From Dallia pectoralis (Eukaryota > Chordata > Actinopteri > Esociformes > Umbridae): a stretch of 64,000 bases of DNA. Within the stretch, counting starts at the first letter, position 1, and the number at the start of each line of letters is the position of its first letter. The notes beneath the pieces were generated by a model. The model was not told where the DNA came from, made no database searches, and worked only from the letters and a program-made list of their open reading frames with translations. The DNA is taken from contig CM055747.1 of assembly GCA_029465975.1 (NCBI GenBank), positions 7,870,499 to 7,934,498 of the forward strand, written 5' to 3'. Of the stretch, positions 12,628 through 22,344 are shown in pieces. Both the position numbers and the translations under genes were made by a program.

Positions 12628-12662
12628 GTTATCTACAGTAGCGATCATATGCCAGACTTACT
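12628..12662. repeat. Isolated monomer related to the 33-bp minisatellite
   Basis: TTATCTACAGTAGCGATCAT then ATGCCAGACTTA matches the unit of the array beginning about 370 bp downstream (TACAGTAGTGATCATATG followed by CAGACTTA or CAGACATT). It combines features of both unit classes in the array. Confidence 0.75.
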
Positions 12663-13002
12663 GGAGGCGTGGCCCCTTCCTCCCAGTGCGTGCCTGGCGG
12701 CGTGGCCACATCCTCCCCCTGCGCACTGGATTTTCTGTCACGGGTGTCCAGCATTTGGTTTGATTAAAGTGTCACGGCTGTATGGGATTTGGTGGTAATG
12801 TGTGTGTTTAAGTCACTGGATCTGGGTGCACATGGTTGGTTATTGTTTCTATGCGACTTCGGTATTTATGCTGAGTGTGGATTCAACATACTGGTTGTCT
12901 GTAGATTGGGTCTGTATTTTATAAGGCGCTGTATAGCGCATTTTCATTTAAACAGTATCGTTTTTAGTCACCGTTTACAGATGCTCTGCGCCTGGCTTTT
13001 CA
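12663..13002. other. Unassigned spacer
   Basis: No gene recognised; the frames that run from here into the array owe their length to the repeat. Confidence 0.45.
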
Positions 13003-13680
13003 TCGTAGTGATGATAAGGCAGACTTACAGTGGGGATGATAAGGCAGACTTACAGTCTCACAGTGGTGATGATAAGGCAGACTTACAGTCTCACAGTAGT
13101 GATGATAAGGCAGACTTACAGTCTCACAGTAGTGATGATAAGGCAGACTTACAGTCTCACAGTAGTGATGATAAGGCAGACTTACAGTCTTACAGTAGTG
13201 ATGATAAGGCAGACTTACAGTCTTACAGTAGTGATGATAAGGCAGACTTACAGTCTTACAGTAGTGATGATAAGGCAGACTTACAGTCTTACAGTAGTGA
13301 TGATAAGGCAGACTTACAGTCTTACAGTAGTGATGATAAGGCAGACTTACAGTCTTACAGTAGTGATGATAAGGCAGACTTACAGTCTCACAGTAGTGAT
13401 GATAAGGCAGACTTACAGTCTTACAGTAGTGATGATAAGGCAGACTTACAGTCTCACAGTAGTGATCATATGCCATACGTACAGTTTTACAGTAGTAATC
13501 GTATTTCTCACATTCAGTCTTACAGTAATGATCGTTTTTATGACTTTCAGTCTTACAGTAGTGATCATATGTCAGACATTCAGTTTTACAGTAGTGCTCA
13601 TATGTCAGACATTCAGTTTTACAGTAGTGATCATATGTCAGACATTCAGTTTTACAGTAGTGATCACATGTCACACTACT
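13003..13680. repeat. 33-bp minisatellite, about 20 units in two classes
   Basis: Class one (about 13010-13460) has the unit AGTGATGATAAGGCAGACTT then ACAGTCTTACAGT, with a TCTCAC/TCTTAC site that varies in blocks. Class two (about 13460-13675) has AGTGATCATATGTCAGACAT then TCAGTTTTACAGT and is more diverged. Since 33 is a multiple of 3, each open frame encodes an 11-residue periodic peptide: a Ser/Asp-rich one (up to 297 codons) and a hydrophobic one (248 codons) on the + strand, and a Tyr/His/Cys-rich one (224 codons) on the minus strand. No splice or start context supports translation. Confidence 0.93.
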
Positions 13681-13747
13681 AAAAGCGCGGGTGCGGTGAC
13701 AGTCACTGGACCATCCCAGATGAGACGCAGGTCGTGCGAGAAGTCAG

Positions 13748-13755
13748 TGACGTCA
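13748..13755. promoter_or_regulatory. Perfect CRE-type palindrome TGACGTCA
   Basis: The full 8-bp cAMP-response element consensus lies in the CpG-rich stretch just after the 33-bp minisatellite. CREB/ATF proteins bind this sequence in other genomes. Function here is unproven. Confidence 0.35.
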
Positions 13756-15035
13756 TCCCGTCACGGTAAGGTTTAACGTGCCGTCACCACAAGGAGGTGG
13801 TGTCAGATAACCCGAGAGCCGTCCCTGTCACAGGGTGCCTGCCTGTACGTGCGCGCCCGCGCATGTGTGGAGAAGCTCTGGTGGCCTGTTGTTGCAGTAG
13901 CACGCCCTATTGGCTGCTGTGTTGCTAGGCTCATCTCTCATCTTTCATGGCGTATCCGTCTCTCTGTCACCAGATGAGTCAGCCCTGTGGGCCAGCAGGG
14001 GGAGACAGCTCTTTATCAATCAGTCCGCCATTTGATCAATCAATTTGAAGACGAACCGGTTCATTTTCATTTAGTATAGAGCCATTTCCAGTCCAGGAGA
14101 CGGAGGGGGCCTAGTGGTATGATGTATTTATAAAGACTCAAGCGACAGATGGAGGCTGGGACAGAAGGCCGAGAGACTAAAGAGCTGAAATCTCATTTTG
14201 TCGCTGGCCTTGAGAGTGTAGCGCGGCCCAGTGCTGGTGTTTTGTTGTCTCCTCTCCCTCACTTGGCGTTTGGGTTGCTGCAGTGTTTCCCAGCAGCCAC
14301 AGCCCAACCCTCGCCTGTTCTCCCTTATGGACATCTGTTTTATGAAGTGATGCAGTTGCCACACGGCAACCGGCTTATCTCTCTTTCTCTCTTTCTCTCT
14401 CTCTCTCTCATTCAGTCCCTCTCCCCTCTTTCTCCATTGCATTCTCTCTCCATGTTGCCGGTTCCTCTCTCACTCTCCGCCTCTCCGGCCTTTCTGAGTG
14501 TGGTTTCCATGGTGACAGCTGTGCGCTGCGGAAACGTCAAAGAGCCGAATCCACCCAGGAACGCTTCCTCATTAAATACTTAAACGCTTGCTTGCCCCTT
14601 TTCTCTCTCTCTCTCGCTCGTTCCGTCTGCCTTTTGCTATCTTTCTCTCTCTTTCCTGAAGCACGCTCTCTTTCCCCCACACTAAGTGGCCAGGCTCGAT
14701 TTCAATCCATTTACCCGCTCACCAATATGGTAAACGGAGAAATCGATGTAGCGAGCGTTCTCGTTCCCTCACTTCAGTTCAGCTGCTGCGCTGTTTTGGG
14801 AATCCCGTCCGACCTTGGCGAAACTGACCTTGAGAGAAACGGCCCGTCCCTTCCAGAGGTGCCCAGATGCCAGTCGCGTCGCGATTCCGGGTTGTGCGCG
14901 TCTCCCCCTCGCAGGGGCCGGTGTGCCAAGCGCTCTGACGGGTCTGCAATTCGCCTCGCGCGCCACCTCGTTCAGCCTCTGCGTGTCATTCAGAGCGGCG
15001 CAGATACAGGGCTAACCCCCTTCCCCCCACCACGC

Positions 15036-15038
<3 letters not shown>

Positions 15039-15079
<41 letters not shown>
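15039..15079. repeat. (CA)n microsatellite
   Basis: About 20 CA dinucleotides in near-perfect succession. Confidence 0.95.
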
Positions 15080-15082
<3 letters not shown>

Positions 15083-15895
15083 TAGCGTCTCACCGATATA
15101 TGTCTCGTGTCAGCCTGAGCCCCGAGTTGACAAGAAGCCGCCTGATCCAGGCTAGCGGTAATGACGTGGTCCCCAGCCTGTGTAGTGGTTTACCCAGACT
15201 AGGCCACAGCGTGTTCTCAGCTGAGCAAGCAGATGCATATCTGTTCTCCGAGGCGGCCAGGACGCGGCCGTACGATTGCTTTCCTATTGTCGGATAATGA
15301 GGACACACCGTTTTCTTGCCGATCGTGTCTCCTGCACGGCATCATGTTCTCCTTCATTTTGCCTCTTAACGTCCACCCCCCGGCCCCCCTTTACCCTCTC
15401 CCGATCTCCCTCTTTGCTGTCTCTTCGCTCCGCTCCACTTGCTCCACCTCGCTGTCGAGTCAACAGACGAGCGCTAAAAGCAGGGGCCGGTCCCCTCGCG
15501 GGTACCCCTTCACACAAACTCTTCGCCCGCGGGAAAGCAGAGCCATCTAAACAATGTGATGGCTGTTTAAAACCATTACGTCTCGGGAAGATAAACGAGG
15601 ACGCTTGTGAAAGAGAGCCGGAGTGCCATCGAGCAACGCGCCGCGATGACGGGCAGGTACAGGAGAAAACGGGCCGCTGACACGCTCCGTCACACAACGC
15701 AGCCATCTGGCGCGATCTGAGGGGCCCTGACAGAGGCTGGGATGGGGCCCTAAAAGGGTTTATGAGAGGGACATCCAGGGAATCCAAGCCAGAACATTGG
15801 CTCCAGATCGTTTTTATTTACTCTTAATGTCAGCTCCACCCAACTAAACCCCCGCACCACCACCCCCGTGACCCCACCCACCCCCGGCCCTCGCT

Positions 15896-16174
15896 CTCCC
15901 TCTCTTTCTCTCTCTCTTTCTCTCTCTTTCTTTCTCTCTCTCACTTTCTCTCTCTCTCCCTCTCTCTCTCTCCCTCCCCCTCTCTCCCTCTCTTTTTCTC
16001 TCTCTCTCCCTCTCTCTCTCTATCTGTCTCTCTCCCTCTCTCTTTCCCTCTCTCCCTCTCTTTCTCTCTCTCTCCCTCTCTCTCCCTCTCTCTCTCTCTC
16101 TCCCTCTCTCTTCCTCTCTCTCCCTCTCTCACCCTCTCTCTCTCCCTCACCCTCTCTCTCTCTCTCTCTCTCTG
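15896..16174. repeat. CT-rich polypyrimidine tract
   Basis: Interrupted (CT)n with CCCT and TTTCT variants over about 280 bp. It is the second long pyrimidine tract on the + strand upstream of exon 1. Frames through it are low-complexity artefacts. Confidence 0.95.
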
Positions 16175-16527
16175 GCCCCGCCACTAGATCCTGATTTTAG
16201 GGACCAAACGTCTGAGAAACAGCAGATGCTCCCTAATGGACTAGAAAGAAGAAGGGACAGAGGAACCTCTGGGTATTTCTTGTGTCTGTGCACGCCTGCT
16301 GTTTATGAAATCTCTCTTTTCATCTAGTAGATCCAGGAGCAGTGAGTCTGTCCCAGGTAGAGAGCTGGACAGACGTACTGATGCGAGTCACAGATAAGTC
16401 TTGCTGCAGTGCAGGGCTCTGCCAACAGGGTGCTTCGTGCAAGCCTACGGACGTGTGCGATCACACCCCCTTAGGGCCGGTGCACACGCAATATACCCTG
16501 GGTAGTACACTGGCACAAACCCCCCTA
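16175..16527. other. Unassigned spacer
   Basis: No gene recognised between the CT-rich and CA-rich tracts. Confidence 0.45.
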
Positions 16528-16830
16528 TACACGCGCACACACACACACACACATACAAACAAACACACACACAGACACACTCATACAAACATACACACAC
16601 AAAAACACGCATACAAACACACACACACACAAATACACACATACAAACACACACATACAGACACATACAAACGGACACACACAAATACACACATACAAAC
16701 ACACACATACAGACACATATACAAACACACACACACAAATACAAACACACACATACAAACACACACACACACAAATACACACATACAAACACACACATAC
16801 AGACACATACAAACACACACACACACACAG
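16528..16830. repeat. (CA)n with ACATACAAAC higher-order units
   Basis: CA repeats are interspersed with ACATACAAAC and ACATACAGAC blocks. A unit of roughly 50-60 bp (CACAAATACACACATACAAA...) recurs at about 16629, 16681 and 16772. Confidence 0.92.
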
Positions 16831-18799
16831 TGCATAAGTGCTGCCATTTTAGTGAGCACGGGCTACTCTTATCCCTCATTTAATCTTTCGTCTTCCATCC
16901 ATTCGCTCGGTGGGTGGCACCGCACCCGAATAAGCATCCATGGCGAGCAGATAAAGAGGGAAAAGGTTCGGGGCCGTGGGCCGCTTTAGTTTCATTCAAA
17001 ACAGGGTTTTCACGTCAAGGAGAGACACGTTGCAGCAGAAAACAGGGACGCTGTCTCATCGCAATTGACACGTCGGTTTTTGGGCCTGATGTGACTCTCA
17101 TCGGATTTCGGATAGATGTCCTCATCAAAGAACACGGCTGGACTTACAAGCGCGTTGTTGAGGTGTGATCTCCCACACCTAGAGAAATGTTGTAATAATC
17201 AAACCTACCCTGCTATAACCGCTCTTAAATTATACGTACCCTGAAGCGGACGCAAATACACACACACACACAGAGACATGTACACACGCACACACACGTA
17301 CACACGAAGACACCGGTGCCAGAGAAGACAGGGAACGGTGAGTTGTGGTAACAAGTCGATTCTTGCTCGACCGAGGGGGAGGAAGGACGATAAGTAGCGG
17401 GGTGCTTCCTGACGAACCGAAGCCCCTCCAGTCGTCCTCAACCATCACCGCTGACAGATTAGATCGCCACGTTCAAACCGGAACAGGAGGACGACTGAAG
17501 GAAGGGGGACAGGGAGAAGACGTACGCCGGAAGGGAGCAAGCGAGGAGAGCAGGAATGGGAGCGACTAGGCCAAGTGGGCACAGGACACCTGGCCTCTAG
17601 TTAGCCTTTACGGTCTACTGAACAGACTGACCTGTTGAGGCATGACAGCTCCACTCCCCAACAACCGTCCCCCGCCCCCACACACACACACAGGTGACCT
17701 GGGTTCCAGAGGGCTCGCCCGAGAGAACACATCTGGGAGGCTCTGGCGATACCGGAGCAGCTGAGTCATGCCGGGCACCTTTCAGTGGGTGGCCTGCTGG
17801 GGTTTTTTCCCTTGCAGCTTCGCCTGTCGCCTGGGCCAGTAGGACTCAGCCTCATGAATAAATCACTGGTCCTTTTACAGTATATGAGCTATCATTCAAT
17901 TACTTTATTCCTGACCCTAACCTTGACCCTAACCTTGACCTAATTATTGGCATTGTGCGGTTCTTCTACACAGGGTCGCGTTGGTGAATTTTGCAATTAG
18001 TTAAAGTTGATAGCAACAAAATTTCACTTTAAAATGAATCAAAAATGTATTGTTTTTCTTTAAGACTCAACAGAGAGACGCCACTTGTGAAATTGAATTC
18101 ATTTTGAGACAACGGGTGGATCAATGCCACTGTAGAGGTTAGAAGGTATACTATATTCTGCTATTCCCTTAAACTTGTCATTCATAGGACTTAACACTCA
18201 CACGTACTCACAATCAACACACTGTTCCTTCTCAAACATCATTATGATTTATCTAGAATGTCTCCATCCATTGAAAGCAGAGCCACGAGCCATTAAAAAG
18301 TGTCTGAAACCTCTACAATACTCTGATTGAGACACGTAAAACTCGGTACTATGTGGATGCTATGACATCATAGGACGATATGAATGCGGCCATTGGCTGC
18401 TCTTATTTTTTTACCAGGCCGAACCGGAGGACCAATCGAACGCGTTTGTTGTTCGCTTATCCGGGTATGGACCCGCCTTTGTGGTCCAGTGCCTGTCGAT
18501 CAAAGAAACCCAATGGTGTAATTGTAATGTTTAAGGACACAAAGGGAGTTGGTGATTTTTAAGACACACCCGATTTCTGAATTAAATACATGTAGTTTTT
18601 CATAAAGTGTCTATAATGGGTTTACAATCCATTTTCATGCTGCTGACATAACATATTTCTGTTACACTCATTTATCATCTGTCGTTTGTCATCGAACACT
18701 TTCCAACTTTTCTTGAGTAGAGTCTTTATTTCTCAGACTTGTAGGTATTGGGTTTATTTGCACCGCTAGTTTAGCATCAATATACGCAATGCGATTACA
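16831..18799. other. Unassigned sequence
   Basis: No gene recognised. Includes a short CA run at about 17257-17300, a C-rich stretch at 17660-17690 and a few copies of a CCCTAACCTTGA-like motif at 17912-17940. The 18000-18780 part is AT-rich without clear features. Confidence 0.45.
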
Positions 18800-18809
18800 G
18801 TGTCACATA

Positions 18810-19400
18810 CAGACAGTGAGTCAGTGATTTAGTGAGTCAGTGTGTTGGTGAGTCGGTGAGTTAGTGAGTCGGTAAGTTAGTGAGTCGGTGAGTTAGTGAG
18901 TCAGTCAGTCGGTGGGTTAGTGAGTCAGTCAGTCGGTGAGTTAGTCAGTGAGTTAGTGAGTCGGTAAGTTAGTGAGTCGGTAAGTTAGTGAGTCGGTAAG
19001 TTAGTGAGTCAGTCAGTCGGTGAGTTAGTGAGTCAGTCAGTCGGTGAGTTAGTGAGTCAGTCAGTCGGTGAGTTAGTGAGTCAGTCAGTCGGTGAGTTAG
19101 TGAGTCAGTCAGTCGGTGAGTTAGTGAGTCAGTCAGTCGGTGAGTTAGTGAGTCAGTCAGTCGGTGAGTTAGTGAGTCAGTCAGTCGGTGAGTTAGTGAG
19201 TCAGTCAGTCGGTGAGTTAGTGAGTCAGTTAGTCGGTGAGTTAGTAGGTTAGTGAGCCAATAAGTGAGTTAGTGAGTCAGTCAGTCGGTGAGTTAGCGAG
19301 TCAGTCAGTCGGTGAGTTAGCGAGTCAGTGAGTTAGTGAGTCAGTTAGTCGGTGAGTTAGTAGGTTAGTGAGCCAATGAGTGAGTTAGTGAGTGAGACAG
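18810..19400. repeat. 24-bp minisatellite (GTGAGT/CAGT based)
   Basis: The core (about 19005-19240) is ten nearly identical units of AGTCAGTCAGTCGGTGAGTT plus AGTG (spacing 24 bp, 19031 to 19055). It is flanked by looser GTGAGT, GTCGGT and GTTAGT arrangements. A block of about 75-100 bp (containing TTAGTAGGTTAGTGAGCCAA) occurs twice, near 19235 and 19350. The open frame through the core is a repeat artefact. Confidence 0.93.
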
Positions 19401-20150
19401 ACAGAACTATCTGTTCAGGATAGAGATGACGGCGGCATTAGCACAGATTCCTGCTGGGACTTGTTGATGCTTAGAAACGTGCCAAAAGAGGTGGGGAGGA
19501 GGGGTGCGGGGGGGGGGCAAAGTGTGGTGCAGGAGGTGTGGAGAGGATATGGATGTTTGTGTGTACGATCGTCAGGCACGGTGACGCCTCATGATCGATG
19601 CCAGTGTTTATGACCTTCATCAAAACCAGACAAAGTGATTTCGGTGGGGGGGATGGGGGTGATTGAGAAGAATCCCGGGGTGCAGAGAAGCTGGGCGGGG
19701 TGAAGCGTTCTGTCTCCGGGGCGTGCTTAGGTCAGTGGTGATGGGATGATGCTCCGGGCTAATCTGGGCTTGGCTCAGGTACAGGTGGCCTGCTGTGACG
19801 GCCACCTGCTCCCGGGGGGGTCTCTGTCTCGGGTCTCCCCCCTCCAGCTGGAGGATCAGGAACAGGCGCTGCTTATCAGGCAGATCCCGAAATGGGACAG
19901 TTAATTGTCTTCACAGCAAAGGGAAATGCCTCCCTCTCTCTCTCTCCCTTCCTCGGTCCTACCCTGCCTTTTCTTTCCCCTCCCTTTTCCCTCTCGCTCA
20001 CTACCTACACGCCGTTCTAGTTAGGAGGGGAACAGCTCTGACAGACTTAGAGTTGAGCGCCTGCCTGCCACACGCTCCCCACAGGACTACCTGGTTTTCT
20101 TCCTTCGGTTGTTTTTTTCCCTGAGAGGATTTAAACTTTCAACTGACAGC
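19401..20150 (+). promoter_or_regulatory. Candidate promoter and 5' UTR region of nrg2 exon 1
   Basis: This is the sequence directly upstream of the exon 1 start codon. It is G-rich at 19490-19520, pyrimidine-rich at 19928-20003 and lacks a convincing TATA box at a suitable distance. The location of the transcription start is unknown, and part of the region may be an intron if a further upstream non-coding exon exists. Confidence 0.3.
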
Positions 20151-20262
20151 ATGTCGGAAGGCAAGAAGAGGGACAAGGAGAGGAACAAGGGGGCTCGGAA
20201 AGAACGTAAAGAACGGAAAGAACGCAAGGAGAAAGAGTTGAGTGAATTGGATCCAACTGCAG
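20151..20262 (+). CDS. nrg2: Neuregulin-2, exon 1 (basic N-terminus)
   Basis: This exon encodes residues 1-37 and the first base of codon 38, ending at the donor GCAG|GTAAAA. The protein starts MSEGKKRDKERNKG and continues with a nine-base tandem encoding K-E-R three times, so it is highly charged and has no signal peptide. Short, basic, signal-less N-termini starting MSE are known for type I NRG1 and for a shorter NRG2 isoform; the longer NRG2 form has a different first exon. The ATG at 20151 is the first in its frame here and has A at -3. The phase (1) matches exon 2, making GCT (Ala38). Because no similar core sequence can be checked here, this exon is a little less certain than exons 2-4. 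An alternative long first exon probably lies upstream. Confidence 0.87.
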
Positions 20263-22344
20263 GTAAAAAGGAAACGTTGGGGAAGTCATTTTTGAGGTGT
20301 GTCTGTGTGCGTGTGTGCGTGCACGTGTGTGTTGGAGCCTATTGGTGGTGGTCTAGGTGGAGGCTGCAGGACCTGAGATAGAATTTATCACCTTGCCAAA
20401 GGCTTCCTTCAAGTTGTCACCGAGCGAGGATTTTCGAACGCAGACTCTCAACAGTGATACATGCTGCTCTGCGTGTATCAGCACATCTGGTTTCAGCTGT
20501 GTAGGTGTGTTGCTGTTGTTTAATGTGTGTTTTCAACTCGAGCTCTCAATGAGCCTCGGGACCGCCCTTCTTGCTGCACACACACACCGTGCTGACAACA
20601 CGGCAACACACGACCGTGTCGGGGACAATTTGGCAGCCGCCTCGGGGTGTTTCTGTTGGCTTTTTTTACCCTTCAGGTTTCATATTTGACTTGGCGTTGA
20701 CTGTGGTGTTGCACAGCCAACCTGAAACTGTTGAGTTCCGCGCTCCCGTGTTTTCTCGTCCTCGTTCCCGGTGGCGAAACTCTCCCGCGGAACTCTCCGG
20801 CGGGGTTGGAGGTACCTCGGCTCGGGTTCCTGCTGACGGCGATGCCTTCCCAAAGGGCTCTGTTAGGTCTCTTGGGATATCCCTTGTAATCACACTGGAG
20901 CTGCTGCTGTGTTCTGAGTCACAAACGCAGTAACGTGCTCTTTCTCTCTCAATGGTGGCTGCTGCATGTTGGAGCCTGTCAGTGATGTTTGACCCCAGGT
21001 CACATGGAAGACTTGCCCCCATTTCATAGGCATGCAACCCTCAGTCTCTCTCTGACACACACACACACGCACACACAAACGTAACCCTGTATTACATTAC
21101 TAGTGAGTGTCGTTTGGGAAATGACAGGACAATGGATTTACTCAAAAAGTCTCTAAGCTTAACCTTCAATTTCCCGATAACCCTAAACCAAACCTCTGAG
21201 CCTTTTTAGAAAACACGGTTCTCTCATTTCAGTGTGTTCCTTGTTTCACCGTACTTGTGACAACCTTTGTGAAACTGCGGTCCTCCTACTAAATTGCTAC
21301 AAGAACACACACCGATGCACGCACAGATAAATAGACGCAGAGCTTCATTTCTGGATATTGTCCCAACTCTTTGTGTCATTTTGCAACCAAAGCTATCTGT
21401 GGCTGTGTGAAGTAACCCAGTCTGAGAGCTCACTGGGTGTTTCCCCCGTGTAGCCCGAAATGCCAGGCCCCCGGAGAGACATTGAATCAAAGACCTAAGA
21501 CGTCACAATGCCATCGTAGATACCCGGCTAAATCGGCAGCTGTATTGTATTGTCCGTCGCTCTTCACCTCCCATTCAACCAGCCCATACTTAAGTTTCTC
21601 CCTGTAATTTAGAGACGAGCATTTGCCTTGCAGAAGGCTGCCACTTAGCCACAGCTGAGGACTGCCTTGTCCGCTGCACTGTTGAGTTTGTATAAAGTTT
21701 ACTGTTTTCTTCTCATCTGTGAAATAGTTCATTGCTTTTTTCATGTGTTTGTCTAAAATTGTGGGTATTGTCAACTAAAGCCCATAGAATAGTAAATAAT
21801 GTGTCAGTCTGGTGACTTCTGAGACAAGAACACATACATGCGTATTTAGTTCTGAGAGTGCCGGGGGCCACACTCTTCACAGTTAGCCCTGAGCTTTCCT
21901 GAAATCTGTCATCTCTCCTGGTGTTACATGGACTTGATGACACGGTCCTCAATTCAGTAGATTGTGCAATTACCGCTGTTCAACCAATTTGCGTGGTTCA
22001 GTTTGGTTGCCCAGCTATAGCTTACTTCGTGGTTCAGATAATCTATTTTGTGGATCAGCTAGCCTGTTTGGTGACTCAGCTACTATTATTATTTGCAGTA
22101 GTAATATATCTAGTTGTTGTTTCAAGAGAACTTTTGTAACGAGTTGTGGTTTTGTTCTTAGTAGTATTAGGTTGTATTAGCAGTAGTGTTAGTAGTACTA
22201 ATAGGGCTCATAAATTAGTCATAGTGTTACTACTTTCATAAGTGGTAAAAAAGGCAGTAGTCTATGTAGTATCAGTAGTAGCGTTGAGGTATTAGTACTA
22301 GTAGAAAAAGTATAGCAGTAGTGGTAGTAGTATTATAGTAGTGT
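20263..22344 (+). other. nrg2 intron 1, first part
   Basis: Starts with the donor GTAAAA. Moderately GC-rich to about 21000, then AT-richer. No coding region is supported. From about 22100 the sequence becomes a loose TAG/GTA-trinucleotide-rich stretch leading into the 72-bp array. Confidence 0.6.

Larger units (their letters stand above)
13681..15890. other. CpG-rich region, possible promoter area or undetected exon
   Basis: GC and CpG content rise here, especially 13730-13870 and 14750-15720. Open frames of up to 187 codons (14592-15155 on +, 15284-15787 on -) overlap on both strands and resemble no known protein. In other vertebrates nrg2 has alternative first exons, so an upstream promoter or 5' exon here is plausible. 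I cannot identify one from sequence. Confidence 0.35.

Noticed and set aside
12789..13776. Open frames of 297, 248 and 224 codons on both strands
   Set aside because: Periodic peptides from the 33-bp minisatellite.
14592..15155. 187-codon frame, considered as the long first exon of nrg2
   Set aside because: No resemblance to the known long NRG2 N-terminus, ends in a CA-repeat-encoded His/Thr run, and lacks an evident phase-1 donor.
17910..17945. Interstitial telomere-like sequence (CCCTAACCTTGA type)
   Set aside because: The unit is not TTAGGG and only two or three imperfect copies exist.
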